64,000 bases of DNA from Dichotomocladium elegans (GCA_025716815.1 JAIXMN010000011.1:620001-684000); one strand, 5' to 3'. Counted from the first letter of the stretch, positions 22,579-34,832 are shown. A program made the numbers and translations. The notes: generated by a model not told the origin, from the letters alone.

Positions 22579-23871
22579 ATGCATATCGTTAATTTGCATA
22601 ATAGCTACCATGCATCGAACGTGCCTAGCAGCAGCAAGAGCTCGTATGTCTCCGCACTCACGACTGATAACACACCTCTCGCGTTGAATAAAACTGCCAG
22701 GCCACACTATCTCGTAGGACTTGTCACCATCGGTGTGCTTAGCGCTCTTGGAGGCAGTGGCTTCCAAGCTGCTGCTATACAGCAAACTGTAGAGGCGTTA
22801 GAACAATGTGCCTTTTCGGCTGGACTTGTGGCCACCGCGCAGACCCATCTCGTCTACCGCGGACTGGTGATGGCCGGATTAATGTACCATCTTGTCTTGA
22901 GCATCGACACTGCTCGGCTACATAACGCTGCCCATACGACCGCTTTAATTTTGAATAGCAAGTACAGGAAAAATAAGAAAGGCTATTGACAAGCGCTCAT
23001 CTCTCGGATTTTTGTAGGTTTTTTACGCACTGTTTTTCAAGGCATTCAAATCTATCAGAATCAACATTGGCTACAATGGACAGCAGAGCTCAATTGCACC
23101 GGCCCGGCTTCATCGATTATCCTTGACTATGCATCTTTGGCTCTTGTGACACTATTTTTCTTGCTTGAAATCTTCTATTGCTGCTGGTGGCGCCGGCAGG
23201 CGTTTTCATGGGCAACGGACAAGTCAGAATCCACAGGCGCTACCCCTGTGGTGGCGGCGACCTCGGTCATTTCCCTCATGAAACTGAATGTGTACTATCT
23301 TTTTGAATTTTCGGCCCAACTCGCCCCCATGACGGCTCTTCATTATCCTCTCATGAACATTTATGAAGCGATTGTGGTCCCCATAAGCGGTGCTCTCATT
23401 GCCATTGTGGCTTGGTATGTTCTGACATCCGAAACAGCTCCAGATCGCAGTGATGGAGGTGTCCCTTGTGGTTTCGCTCTTACTAGTACTACAATTGAGC
23501 GTCGTCGTCGTGCCTGGTTGATTGGGATCGTCGGCCTGTATTGCTTGTCTGTGGCCTACTTTAGTTATCGAGTGGTTCTCTTGGCCTCGCCTGTACCTTT
23601 ACCATGGAATGATTCATACAGAGTGAGTACTTGGGATCGATAGATGTTGAGAAAGGGCGGCGGCGGTTCTTTGTGGAGAATATGATCGTGCTTAATAACT
23701 AGAGTCTTTCTTCTCGACCACTAGATTACACGCCAAGCCCTTTTGTTTGGCGCATTAACCTTGTCGGCTTTGCATTTATTGACCTCCGGCGTCTTGACTA
23801 TCCTGATCAGACGAATGACCCACCTACAGCAGCAGGAACAGACGTCTATCGCACAGAGAGTAGCTTGTTGA
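22579..23871 (+). CDS. Seven-helix membrane protein of unknown function
   Basis: Three exons (22579-22957, 23018-23622, 23725-23871) give 376 residues in perfect phase. Hydrophobic segments suggest seven membrane helices: H-Y-L-V-G-L-V-T-I-G-V-L, G-L-V-M-A-G-L-M-Y-H-L-V-L, A-S-L-A-L-V-T-L-F-F-L-L, V-Y-Y-L-F-E-F-S-A-Q, V-P-I-S-G-A-L-I-A-I-V-A, A-W-L-I-G-I-V-G-L-Y and A-L-L-F-G-A-L-T-L-S-A-L. I do not recognise a named family. It does not show RTA1 or GPCR signature motifs that I can identify. Intron 1 (22958-23017, 60 bp) has donor GCAAGT and acceptor TAG. The overlapping GT donor would put the next exon out of frame. Function is not inferred. Confidence 0.75.
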
Positions 23872-24145
23872 AACCGTTTAGTTCAATTTATCTGGAGGTT
23901 GCTGCCATCATGTCACTTACACGTTCTTTCCTCAGCCACAAACTCTCTCGTGGGGTTTCCTTCTTTCTTTTCCTTGCTTATTACGCATATTAGCGGAGGA
24001 GGAGGAGGAGGGGTTTCAAAAGCGGCAGAGGCGGGATAATATTGTAATAAAATGTCGCATAAAAACATACAATGTGTCGCACGGATAAAGAAAGGCTGAG
24101 ACATACCCGTTAGTTAACAGAGAATATCATCACCCCTTCTACTCT

Positions 24146-25320
24146 TCAACTTAGCCCGAAGGTAGCTAGGTACGTGCCCGCCGTAACCGGCACGGAAGAG
24201 AGCAGGAAAGGAAGGATTCCGAGCTGTCGAGCGTCGACGGCGGATGCGACGGCAGAAGGGTAGGAGGAAGGAACGAGGAGGAATGGCGATGGACCGACGA
24301 CAACATCAGCGGCAGAAGCATCCGGGGGAAGTAGACGAAGCCATGGCGGGATACCTGCGCCGGTGCAGCCAAACCACAGTCCCATCAAAGCCCATATCCT
24401 TTCCTCTCGAGGCACTCGAGCTAGACTGATATCGTTATCTATAGAGGACCCGGAAATTAGAATATTTGCAGAATGGAACAAATCGGTATGATAGGGTGAC
24501 CTATTGCCTTTTACTTTGCCCTTGACAAGCGACCAAAACTGCTCAATCGGATTGAGTTCAGGCGAGCATTCTGGAAGATAAGCACATTGACATCTTCGAG
24601 ATTTGTTGTAGTTAGAGATATTATCAGCCTCATGGATAGGTGCATTATCCATTACCAAACAGTGACCCGTCATAATTTCATACCTATCCATCTCGTCCAT
24701 TGTGGCCTTAAGAAAGCTGATATAATGTCCAGCTACAGTTACTCTGCTCGAAACTTCAGATTGGCCTGCCTTTTTTCTTTTCTTGATCGGTGGCTGCGGA
24801 AGTCTCAAGCTACATTTAATAATTCCTGATGTTGAGATTGGTCCCAAGATTGTGGTTGTCTTTGCTTTTGCCTTTGGTATAGTGAGCATTGCAGGGGTCC
24901 CTTTCTTGGACCGTGCCATGTTGCGTTTCATATTAATATGGAATCCACGCTCTTCCAGGAAAACGCAGTTTTTCTAAAGTCAATATCGGACCTATCCCAT
25001 TTGCGCACCCAGTCAAGGCGCTCTTGGATCTTCGCAGCACTATTTCTGTCTACAGGCTGAAACCGAGCCATTTTCAATGACAAGTTGCATTCGTTTCTCA
25101 TAAATCGATGGAGCGTCGTTTTAGATACGTTGAGACTCTCAAAACGTTGGAGCAGTTGCTCCATCGGCTGCCCTAGGATAATGAATGGATTCTCATCAAC
25201 ACATCCTAAAATAACGCTCTTGTGCTCTCCATTGAGAATACGCGAACGGCCCCTCGCGTTAGATTTCTAACAGATGCTGCCAGGGTACATTTCTTTATCA
25301 AACCTCATAGCTTTGGCCAT
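24146..25320 (-). pseudogene. Tc1/mariner (IS630-type) DDE transposase, inactivated
   Basis: A transposon-encoded DDE transposase of a type I know as common in Mucorales. It begins M-A-K-A-M-R-F-D-K at 25320. Helix-turn-helix DNA-binding sequence follows (L-N-V-S-K-T-T-L-H-R-F-M), then R-L-D-W-V-R-K-W. The DDE_3 core has V-M-D-N-A-P-I-H (second catalytic Asp) and S-P-E-L-N-P-I-E-Q-F-W (catalytic Glu). Breaks: an in-frame TAG after about 17 codons (near 25268), a one-base deletion in an A-run near 24972, and Glu where the first catalytic Asp is expected (F-L-E-E-R-G-F). The C-terminal end after about 24450 no longer looks like the family. I could not find matching terminal inverted repeats. 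Confidence 0.85.
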
Positions 25321-28300
25321 CTTGGTAAAAAAAATAGGTTGTTCATTTCAGAATGTAAGAGTGTATAAAATAGAAAGAGTCAAAAGGAAGAGATGGATTT
25401 GCCAAGCAACATCTTTCCGTGGATACATGTGGCATTTCCTTTATCATCATGCGTCTTCTGGGAAAATGTGATTTTGTTCTTGTGATTCTGCGATTTCAGA
25501 ACTAGCAGGGTACGATTTTGATTTTGTAAAAGAGCGTATGTTTGTAGCAGAGTAGGATACATCCCATGATAAATATGGTCTATAACGGAATCGCATGCTA
25601 TACCGCTCTCCCTCGTCTCCAATATGTACAGTGTAGATATCAATCATGCATGTAATAAAATTTTTTATTTTATTTCTGCTGTTCCTGTTTATGTTTACAG
25701 TTATGATTACTTGACCTCGACGATCAGTGGATTATATTTGAGGGTATCGGTCAGTGCTTCCCACTGACAGATGCCCGTCGCTAAATCTCAAGTCTTTTTC
25801 GCGTTGTTGGGTGATTCGTTTAGGACATTTCCTCGACGCCAATACACTGGCTCATATTAACTGACATGTGAGTTCGAGGAAGAGACAAATGTCTGCGTAA
25901 CCCGATGTCAACTACTACGTACGTCACTCAATCTTTTTCTATTCCTTCTTGAAGTTGGGAACCAAGCAACAGATGCCTGTGAAGGAACTCGGCTGCGTAT
26001 TTTTTTCTTCAATTGTTCCGGGTCAGACGGAGAAGTTGCTATTAATGATAAGATGTTGGTAAAGAAGAAGAGATGATGGTGGGGGTAGGTTTTTTTTTAT
26101 TTGTAAGGTGGTCATCCGAATGTTTCGTTGGTGTCTCCAGTATCCTGGAAATGAACCTCAGCGTTGAGCATCTGGCTCCCGGTGCGTAGCCGCATGTGTC
26201 TTGCGAGACCATAGTGCGAAGGGAAGGCGAATCGTGTGACTCAATTAGAACAATATCGCGGATTCATATCCTTTTCATTTGGGTCTTGCAAAGACCTCGG
26301 ATTGTCTCAACCCGGAAGGGTCGACACCTTGAACCGAGAAAACAGCATCGATACTGCGGCTGTTGCATCATTCACGGCCCAAGGATGACTTTATGGCACG
26401 TACTTTAATTTCTGTGTATGTAGTGGAAATACAACATGACAAACGTCACACTTCCGTTCAAAGGCCGCCCTTGGGGCGATCACGCGATCAACAAGCGTGT
26501 TCTTCCCTGCACGGTGTGTAACATGAGATTAATTTTTTATTGTTCTAGTAGGGCCGTTTTAAGAAGACGCCAGAACAAAGAACTCTGTATTTTTTTTAAA
26601 TAACACAGAGAGCTTTCACTTTTAGAGTAAGGGAATAGAATGGATTTTGTTCTGATGACGATACGCACTGTGGCTGAGATGAACTTTGCTTAATTTTTTT
26701 AAAACAGCTATTTTACTGAGAGTGGCCGTGTTTCAGACAGGCGATATACTACGATAGTTTGTTTCCCGTCTCAACAACGTCAGGTGATGTGCAACAGAAA
26801 GCAGCGGATGATGGCACAAAGGCGATGTTGCTTCGCATCACGCAGCGTAAATTATAGAATAAGGTGATACCGGTGCCTGAACGATTAAGGTGGAGCGATG
26901 TCAAGGCTTAAAGTTAGATATAGATATACTCTACAGTATGCTGAGACGCGATAGGGCTAGCATGTCTATTGCAACTGGAACAAATACCTGGTTAACAGAC
27001 AGACATGTTTTTTTTGTTGTATCCTCTCATTTGCTACATGAAAGCATCTTATTTATTTGCTCTTTTAGGACCATTGTTCTATTTCAAATGTCCCTTGGTC
27101 CTGCGTGGACAAGGGTGCTTCAAATGGTACAACCAGATGTGTCCCATTCTTTCTGTGAGATGTGCTGCAGCTGGAGGAGGACTACCCTTTCTCATAGTCA
27201 GAGGATGAGGAAAATGGGGAAGATTGGGTGTTGCTCATTTCGCTTCCCACGAGAATATCAAACTTTTTGAATCCACCATTGTGCGCTCGCTTTGTGAAAC
27301 CAGATGGCCTGGGCGTATCATGTGCGTCCTTTTCCCTTTTGGGGGACCCGCAAAAAATAGCATTTATCCTTCGCCGTGCGATGTTCATAAGACGCATTAT
27401 TTAGAGACAGAAGAACCGCTCGATTCTACAATAAAATATGCGCTGTAATTCATTTAAAATATATTAACATTCTGTTATTTTCTTTGAGAGGGAGACGGGA
27501 GGAAGATTTTGATGAGATAGAATCCATCAAAGCTTTCATCAAAGCGAGAAAGAAGGAGTGACTCCAGAAACATAAGTAAAGATCCCAGGTTGTGTGATCC
27601 ATAAATGGGGTTTAGGTAGAATTCTAAAAAAAAGTCCGCTGGGGATTAAAATCCCTATGTATGAATACAAATTGCCAGGATGGGATGATTGTGTTTCGTT
27701 GATTGATGATCCTTACGACCATTTTCATTGTGTTTCAAGGGATTGTCCCTTGGAAAGATAGGAAATAATGAGGAAAAGAGGAAGGGGAGTTGAGACGTAC
27801 ACGCATGGAGGAACAAAAAAGCAAGAGACTGTGCGCTGTCGCACACAAAAGTACAAGATGAAAGCGCATTTTCCGTTGATTGAGTCGGTCAGTTAAAAGA
27901 TTTTAAGGCTCGCCCGGACTCTAAAAAAACGCAGGCGATCGAATTGAGACGCTCTGATCATATTCCCCAGCAGTCCTTCCAGTGTCACTAGCTAGGAAAG
28001 ACGCGGAAAGCCGCAATGAAAATGAGGAAGTATCAAAGAGATGAGAAAGTAAAGGGACCCGTAAATATTCACTATTGTAACTCGTGGGCGGATCTTTTGT
28101 ATCAATCGCACCCGTGCAAAAGCTCCGCACGGAGTTACACTTATTGAATGAAGATCCCCGCCCAAAAAAAAGGAAATAACCTTGTAGCCAGGCCAAGATT
28201 GATCATTCCTCCACAGTGATACTATCCGCCCGAACATCTTCCCTATCAATCAGTGACGAGGGAGTTGCGCACGGTCGTAAGTCAAGGCGGGGTGCTGTCG

Positions 28301-28663
28301 ATCATGCACTTGATTCGCAGAAAGGGATAGGCAGGATATAATGAGATGAATGAACCAAGAGGGTTAGAGGAGAGGAGGATTTTGGGGGGGGGTGGGCGGA
28401 TGAGAAGTGCAAATGCAGTGGATCGGAAACTGGAAGTTTGAATTTTGCCGTCCAGCGACTCACGACGCACACGCACAATACACACGCGAATAGGTCCCCG
28501 TCGCACAATAAAATTCACATCCACCCGCCCACCCCGTCTTCGTTTCTTTTGGTCCTTGCTTTTCTTCCTTCCTTCCTTCCTCTTCTTCTCCTCACCCGCT
28601 ACCTACTCTCTTCAGATCAAGCCTTCCAGCGGCGATCTACATCACACAACTACTTCACTCATC
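25321..28663. other. Gene-poor 3.3-kb region upstream of CDC24
   Basis: No gene I can support. Short frames exist (26196-26408 +, 26890-27270 +, 27182-27397 -) without recognisable domains. An 84-bp inverted-repeat structure lies at 26571-26654. The last 250 bp (28440-28660) are C/T-rich and form the CDC24 leader or promoter. Confidence 0.35.
26571..26654. repeat. Short inverted-repeat structure
   Basis: CAGAACAAA at 26571-26579 is matched by TTTGTTCTG at 26646-26654. An inner CTCTGT/ACAGAG pair lies between them. The span is 84 bp with no clear target duplication. It could be a miniature element or chance. Confidence 0.3.
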
Positions 28664-31600
28664 ATGGCGACAATGGCCTTGAAGCGAAGAACCCCTTCGC
28701 TCAATACGCTTCCCACAGTTCCCAATATATCCGTCATCGACAACCCGCTTCCAACTGCTTCTATCACTAACAAGCCTGCAGCTCTCGGTGCTTCGTTATA
28801 TCACATCTGCCGTTCTGTCCTCGACAAGCTGACTGCTGTCGAGGGCATGAACGAGTACCTCGATGACGCCGGTCAGAGCCCGCACCCTTTATCCGCGCAA
28901 TCCCCTTCGACTTCTGAACCTACCACACCCACCAGCAGTGACCCACTCTCAAAACTGTGGTCCCTGTGCCGTCGCGGTGCACCATTGTGCACCCTCTTTA
29001 ATGCACTTAACCCCGCAAAACCCCTCAAAGTCGACCCAAACCTAAACTTAAAACAAAATGCCTGTAAAGCCAGTGTATACCATTTCATTGTCGCCTGCAG
29101 GGATCAGCTCCACTTCAGCGAAGACGAACTGTTCACGATTACGGATCTCTACCAGGATGATACGAACGGCTTTGTCAAAGTATGTTGTCATTGGTCGTCC
29201 ATTCATCCTTCTTTTTTACCACCATCATAGCCCCGTCCCTGACGTTGGGTGATGTCACATGACACTTGTCATTGTGAGAAAGATGGGGGGGAGGGAAAGA
29301 AAGAATGGCAACGTTCCGTTTTTGGATACACTAAATTCATTATCCACCCACCCCACGCATCTCTCTAGGTCGTCAATACCGTGGAAAAGCTGATCCACCT
29401 CTTAGAAAAAGATGGCGTGATCGCCATCCGTTCCTCTAACCGAAACTCAGACCCAAGTGCGCCCAAGGACACCCGGGACCAGGTGGTCCTGGAGATCTTG
29501 AATTCTGAGCGCAAGTACGTCCAGGATTTGGAGGTGCTCCAGGTATGAATGAAATTTTTTTGTCCCAAAATCCCGACCAATGAACAGCGCAATTAATATT
29601 TCTCAATGGGTCATGATAGAACTATATGCGGGACCTTCAGAATCAAAAGATAGTCTCTCCTGACACAATTCATTATCTTTTTGGCAATCTCAATACTCTA
29701 CTCGATTTTCAAAGACGTTTTCTCATTCAATTGGAGAATACCGCCGAGAATCCTCCCGAGGAACAGCGCTTCTGCCAGCTCTTTCTACAAATGGAAGATG
29801 CTTTCTCCGTCTACGAGCCTTACTGTGCCAACTATTATTCCGCCCAGGACCTCGTGATCCAGGAGGCCCCCAAGTTGGAGAAACTTGCCCACATCCTAAA
29901 CCCGACGTACGAGCTTTCATCGATGCTTATCAAGCCAATTCAGCGCATTTGCAAATATCCGCTCTTGATTGGGAACCTGGTAAAGGCCACCAATAAAGAC
30001 TGGCCCCATTACTCCGAGATGCTCGAGGGCTTGGAGGCGATCAAGCGTATAGCTGATAAGGTCAATGAGACCCAGCGCAAGCATGAGAATTTGATGGCCC
30101 TTGAGGAGCTCAAACGACGCGTGGACGAAAATGAGGTTTGTAACCAAAATCAAATACACAGCCCTCCCGCCAGCACTTTTTTGGGTAACTAATTACCTTA
30201 TCGATAACATAGCGTGACATGGTCGACAGCCATGGCACCATCCTTCTCCAAGACAAATTGGTCATGCATAGTGGTGACCAGGATCGCGAACTTCAAATCT
30301 ATCTGTTTGACAAGACGTTGCTAATCTGCAAAGTGACGGACGGAGCGTCGACAATGAACATCAATAAGGCGAATAAGCTGATCATCCGGAAGCGTCGTGC
30401 AAGCATCCAAACAAAGGGACGGATTTTGACAAATCGTATTATTAGCATCACAAACAAGTCTGTTCCAGGTAAAGATAGACATCGACATACTATTTCCGCT
30501 TTGTAGTAGTGACACAATCCGTTTTTAGGCATCTGGGCTCTTTCGATCGAATTCAGGGCCCGAGAAGTGGAGCGATTCATGCTAAAGTTCCGCAATGAGG
30601 AGCATCTCCGGCTGTGGGAGACGACCCTAAACAAGGTCAAGACAACCCACAAGACTCATGTCCCCAACACCCATTTGTTGTCGATGACCACACCACCGAC
30701 GCCGCACGGGAGAAGCAACGGCCTTTACTTCGACGACGACGACGAAGGGGATGACGAGGAGGACTACTTTCAAAGCGGACGATCGCGGAGCAACTCCACG
30801 TCTGCGCAACAAGCAGCAGTGGCAGCAGCAGGCGGCAGCAACGGAAGCATACGACCTCGGATGGGACGGCAAAATAGTCAGGATGCATCCATGTTCATCA
30901 CAACTGCCCGGCCACCGCTCCCGCCGCCAATGCCCAGCATGAGCCTGTCATCTATTTCTCGCAATATAACGACTTCTTCGAGTGATTATGGTGTATTCCC
31001 TGCATCCCCACCACCGTCTAGCCCCTCATCGCCCGGCTCAGCCTCGCGGACGTCGTCGGGTGCGCTCTCGTCGCCATGGTACCACCGCGGGGACGACTCG
31101 ACACTCGTTGACATTGGGGCGAAATTCTTGAATGCAACGGATGCGTTAACGCCTGCGTCGGAAGAGTTCAGGCCGCTCGGAATCCCACCTGCTCGTAGCC
31201 AGTCTCATTCAGCTGTACCAGGCAGCAGCATGCACTCGGGTGGGCCCTCCTCCTTACCCCCGATGGCAGCGGCGGCAGCACCCACAACTAGAAGCCATAC
31301 CCGAAACCGATCGCAGAGCAGCCCCAACATTCACCGAAACGGGACACCGTCTCAGTGGGACGACGTGCCTCATGTCCCGATCAACTCGCGGACCTTGTAC
31401 CGAGATAACAATAGCACCATGGGGACAGCCGTGCGTAACGTTGCATCGATCCCTCATTTGTCCGAGACAGCCAATTCTCAGCAACATCTTCAATCACATC
31501 CATCCCCCACGTCCGCCGACAGTGTCAAGATCAAGCTGAACTACAACGATGGAATCTACGTCATTATGGTACCTGAGGACGTCACCTTCACAGAGCTGAT

Positions 31601-31775
31601 CGAGAAGGCGGATAAGAAGATCCGACTGGTCGGCAATCTCAAAATGAACGATGTGTTGGGACTCAAGTACCAGGATGAGGACGGCGATCTGATCACAATC
31701 GATTCGGATGACGACGTTCAGATGGCTTTTGAAAATCGAGTGGGCTCTGCGTTGAATCTGTTTGTTCACATCTGA
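28664..31775 (+). CDS. CDC24: Cdc42 guanine nucleotide exchange factor Cdc24
   Basis: Activates the GTPase Cdc42 at sites of polarised growth. Domains appear in the known order. A Cdc24 calponin-like N-domain (L-Y-H-I-C-R-S-V-L-D-K-L, then L-C-T-L-F-N-A-L-N-P) comes first. A RhoGEF/DH domain follows across 29370-30135 (V-V-L-E-I-L-N-S-E-R-K-Y-V-Q-D-L-E-V-L, ending L-I-K-P-I-Q-R-I-C-K-Y-P-L-L). A PH domain lies at about 30212-30650 (H-G-T-I-L-L-Q-D-K-L, L-F-D-K-T-L-L-I-C). A low-complexity Ser/Pro linker precedes the C-terminal PB1 domain at about 31525-31770 (K-I-K-L-N-Y-N-D-G-I-Y-V, Y-Q-D-E-D-G-D-L-I-T-I-D-S-D-D-D-V). PB1 binds Bem1-type scaffolds in yeast. The final exon 30531-31775 is long and intron-free. 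The start is the ATG at 28664. Confidence 0.95.
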
Positions 31776-32519
31776 AGGCTGCAGCGCCACGCTCAAAAAT
31801 ATACATACACACACTTTCTCCCTCTCTCTCTCTCCCTCTCTCTCTCTTCTGTCTCACCCTCGTTTCATTCGCTCACTCAACATACATTCGCACACAACAC
31901 AATCTTTCCTTTTTGCTCTTGATCGTTTCTCATCTTTATTTATACATATATTATATATAATATGCCCCAATACCCTCATTTTTTTACCCTCTCTCTCTCT
32001 CTCTTTCCCTGTCATCAGGAAAAAGGAGAGAAAGAAAAGACACACGCTCCTTCTGATCCACTTATATTTATTCTTATTTTTTAGTGCACCTGAGGCACGC
32101 CTACTCAACGCACCTATGTTTTCCGAAAGAGAAAACAACACAAACATCCACCTTTCCTTTTTGTACATAGCAACTTAAATTTTTTTTGTATATGTGTAGG
32201 CGATTTTTTTCTCTGAGATAATAAAAGAAACTGATATTCACACGCGCGCTTCTTTATGCTCACATGGGTAAAAGAGTAGATGTATAACTCTGTTATGTCA
32301 AGTAAAGGAAAAAGAGGACCAGGTCATACGAGGTCCTTACAAAATACATGAAAGAAGCAGTGCATTTACAAACAAAAATATGGGGGTGAGAAGAGAGATA
32401 AAGCAAAACTGACAAAGTTTGAAAAGAGGGGACGATGATGACAAATGGACGAGAGAGAGATATTTTGTTTTTGAAGTGAAGGTGATGTGGATTTTTTTTT
32501 TTTTTTTACCCATGAGTGT
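31776..32519. other. Convergent intergenic region with simple repeats
   Basis: It lies between the CDC24 stop and the BTG/Tob stop. It holds (CT)n runs near 31818-31850 and 31989-32005, an AT-rich TATATATAATATG patch near 31950, and a T15 run near 32491-32505. It is probably the two 3' UTRs. No gene was seen. Confidence 0.45.
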
Positions 32520-33391
32520 CTAATTTGCTAAGACAAGTTGCTGTTGCTGTTGCTGTTGTTCTTTCTGCTGTTGTTGCTGTTGCTGCTCGCCATCGCTCGA
32601 GTCCTCTTTTTGGGCTAGCGGGGATGGCTGATGGATGTGATTCTTGGTTTTTCTATTTTCCGGGCTACTCGGTGGCGAGATGCGGATTGGTGTGGACGTC
32701 CGAGGGGTCTGGAAGGCTGCCATGAAGACCTGGGATGCTGCAGCGGAGGTCGGCTTGACGGTGATGCGTCCGCGCGATCGATCTTCGAAGAGGGTCATGA
32801 TGTTGCCATGGTCGCCGACGCGATACGACACTGAAAAGGGATCAATCCATAGGACAAAGTCGCGGGGCAGGTGTGCGTGGATCACGTCGGGCGATACCAT
32901 TGCATTCTTTGCGGCTGGAGGATTGGAGGAAGTGGATAGAGTAAAGGAAGTTGGGAAAGTGGAAAAAAAAAAAGAGAGCGAGCAATGAATGAGCCATTGA
33001 AGGAAGTAGAGATTCACCAACTCCTCGCCCTCTCCTGCCCAAATCTGTTCCACCCTCCCCCCCCTTCGTTCCTCTTCCTCACATACACACACACATACAC
33101 ACTGCTGCCCACTCATCTTTCCATCCCTCACTCCCACACCCGCTTCATTGCCCAATTGCGATGAACTATTGACTTGCCAATGACCAATACGGGATCTAAC
33201 TGTCCATTGAAATTGGAGATGGCCCGGAATGCATTACCACGATAGGGCTGTTGTGTGTCCCAGTGGTTGACGAAGCGCTTTTTCAGCAAGTCAGTCAGCT
33301 CGTCTTTGAATGCTTCGAGCAAGGCTTGGTCCAACTTTGAATGGAGCAGTCGACCCAGGAAATCAGCAGCCTGAGCAATTTCCATGTGCAT
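32520..33391 (-). CDS. BTG/Tob (APRO) family protein
   Basis: BTG/Tob proteins bind Caf1, the Ccr4-Not deadenylase, through their APRO domain and promote mRNA poly(A) shortening. Exon 1 (33391 to about 33147) gives M-H-M-E-I-A-Q-A-A-D-F-L and the box-A-like R-F-V-N-H-W with G-N-A-F-R-A-I. Exon 2 (about 32910-32520) gives box-B-like L-P-R-D-F-V-L-W-I-D-P-F-S-V-S-Y-R-V-G. The C-terminal tail is Ser/Pro-rich and ends in two polyglutamine runs separated by K-E (about 32530-32590). The intron border is approximate. No PAM2 motif was seen in the tail. The family is unusual for fungi outside early-diverging lineages. Confidence 0.88.
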
Positions 33392-34622
33392 GGTTGTACA
33401 GAAGAGAAAAGGCCAAGAAACAATAGAATGAGGAGGAGGAGGAGGAAAGGAAAAAAAAAAGAAGAATCAGGTTTAGTAGAAAATAAAGAAGGAAGGGTAA
33501 AAAGCAAACGAAAGGATACCTAAAAAAAATTGGGGGAAGAAGAGGAAGAAGCAGGAGGGAAAGAGGGGGGGGAGGAAGAGGGCAAGCAGGTGAAAACTTG
33601 TTAATGTGCAGCGCACGGCTCGCCCGTTTGTTCACCCTTCTGAACTCTTGATCGAAAGCCATCTATGCGTCCCTCATGAGATCGCGTCCCTTTTTGGCTA
33701 GCATCCCCCTCCCTCTCAGTTGCTTCAAAGGGGAGACAGGGGGAGACGTGCGGAGGAGAAAGGTTGGCAATGAGGACAGAGAGAGGTGTTGGAAAGCCCT
33801 CTGGTTCTTTGATAACCAAAGAGGATGCGATACTCCCCCCCTTCTAAAAAGAGAGAATTGAACCGTTTTGCATGGAAGAAAACACGGTCTAGCAGCCACA
33901 AAAGGAAATGGTTCGGGCTCCGCCACGCATAAGTCGACTTGGCTTCCCTGTGCGACGATTCCACGTTCAACCCCCCCCCAATTATTACCACCTTACTTTT
34001 ATATATCTGCATCAGGCCCATCATCATCCCGAATGGAATAGATGAAGGAGATTTGAAACCTTATGCGATAACCTTACCTTGAATCCGAAAGGTCGTTAAC
34101 CTAGATGATGGGGGGAGGGAGGGAAATGCGACGAAAACGAAAAAGTATTTTCCCAAGAGCTGTCATGCCATCTCATTTTGACCCTCTTCCGAACTTTGGG
34201 TGATTTTTTTTGGGCTTCTAGAAAGCAGGACGCGCCCGTTTTTTTTTCCCTCGTTTCCTGGTGACACAGCATAAACTTGGTTTGTCTACTTTCTATCCAA
34301 TCGCTGGGGAACAAAAAGAACCCTACTACTACTCGCATGCCCTGCTTAGATATTCTCCGATGTCTTCTTTCCCAATCAATCGAACCCGCCTCCCCCGCCT
34401 CCCTTGAGCCCAGCATTGTTGTTGTTGCATCGAGCGACTCACGCAATTCGTTTATATATGTGTGGATATGTGGAACGTTTTAGGGATGACTACAAAGTGG
34501 GTGGAGGAGGAGGGGTTATTTCTCTCTTGACCAGCAAGAAGGGCGCGAAAACAGAAGGTTGGGATATATGGGATACACGGATGGTTGCACAAAAGATCCT
34601 TGCATGAACTAGCAATCATTAT
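33392..34622. other. Intergenic region upstream of BTG/Tob gene
   Basis: About 1.2 kb. The first 200 bp (33410-33600) are almost pure purine on the + strand (A/G runs), that is, a pyrimidine-rich leader for the minus-strand BTG gene. The rest has G- and C-runs but no supported gene. Confidence 0.4.
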
Positions 34623-34832
34623 TTACAGGCCACCGCAGCTGCGGCCGACATCGACGAGGCCAAGGCCATTATTCAACTTGCGCCATTGATGGGTATGATC
34701 CGCTCCGGCCTTGGAAGTCATGATGTTGGAATAGGCCTGGGTAGGTTTTGCCGTGGCACGGACGTAGGTTACATAACCCGCTGCGGTGGTGACAGGAACC
34801 AAGACGAAGGAAGCAGTACGAGCGGCGAACAT
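34623..34832 (-). CDS. Small orphan protein, 69 aa
   Basis: A single-exon frame from the ATG at 34830-34832. The N-terminus (M-F-A-A-R-T-A-S-F-V-L-V-P-V-T-T-A-A-G-Y) has one hydrophobic helix with an arginine before it, which fits a small membrane or mitochondrial protein. The rest is polar and ends V-G-R-S-C-G-G-L. A TATA box (TATAAATA, 34907-34914, minus strand) lies about 75 bp upstream, and the leader shares the (CT)n region with the divergent gene at 35330. I recognise no family. The promoter and sensible composition favour a real gene, but an intron-containing longer form is possible. Confidence 0.5.
   Translation of the reverse strand: MFAARTASFVLVPVTTAAGYVTYVRATAKPTQAYSNIMTSKAGADHTHQWRKLNNGLGLVDVGRSCGGL

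Noticed and set aside
27182..27397. Minus-strand 71-codon frame as a transposon fragment
   Set aside because: No motif beyond a Ser-rich tail. I could not link it to any family.
31762..32178. 138-codon + frame after CDC24
   Set aside because: It runs through CT repeats in the 3' region and is made of Ser/Leu/Phe filler.
32520..32990. Plus-strand frames opposite the BTG/Tob gene
   Set aside because: They are antisense shadows of the conserved minus-strand APRO and polyglutamine exon.
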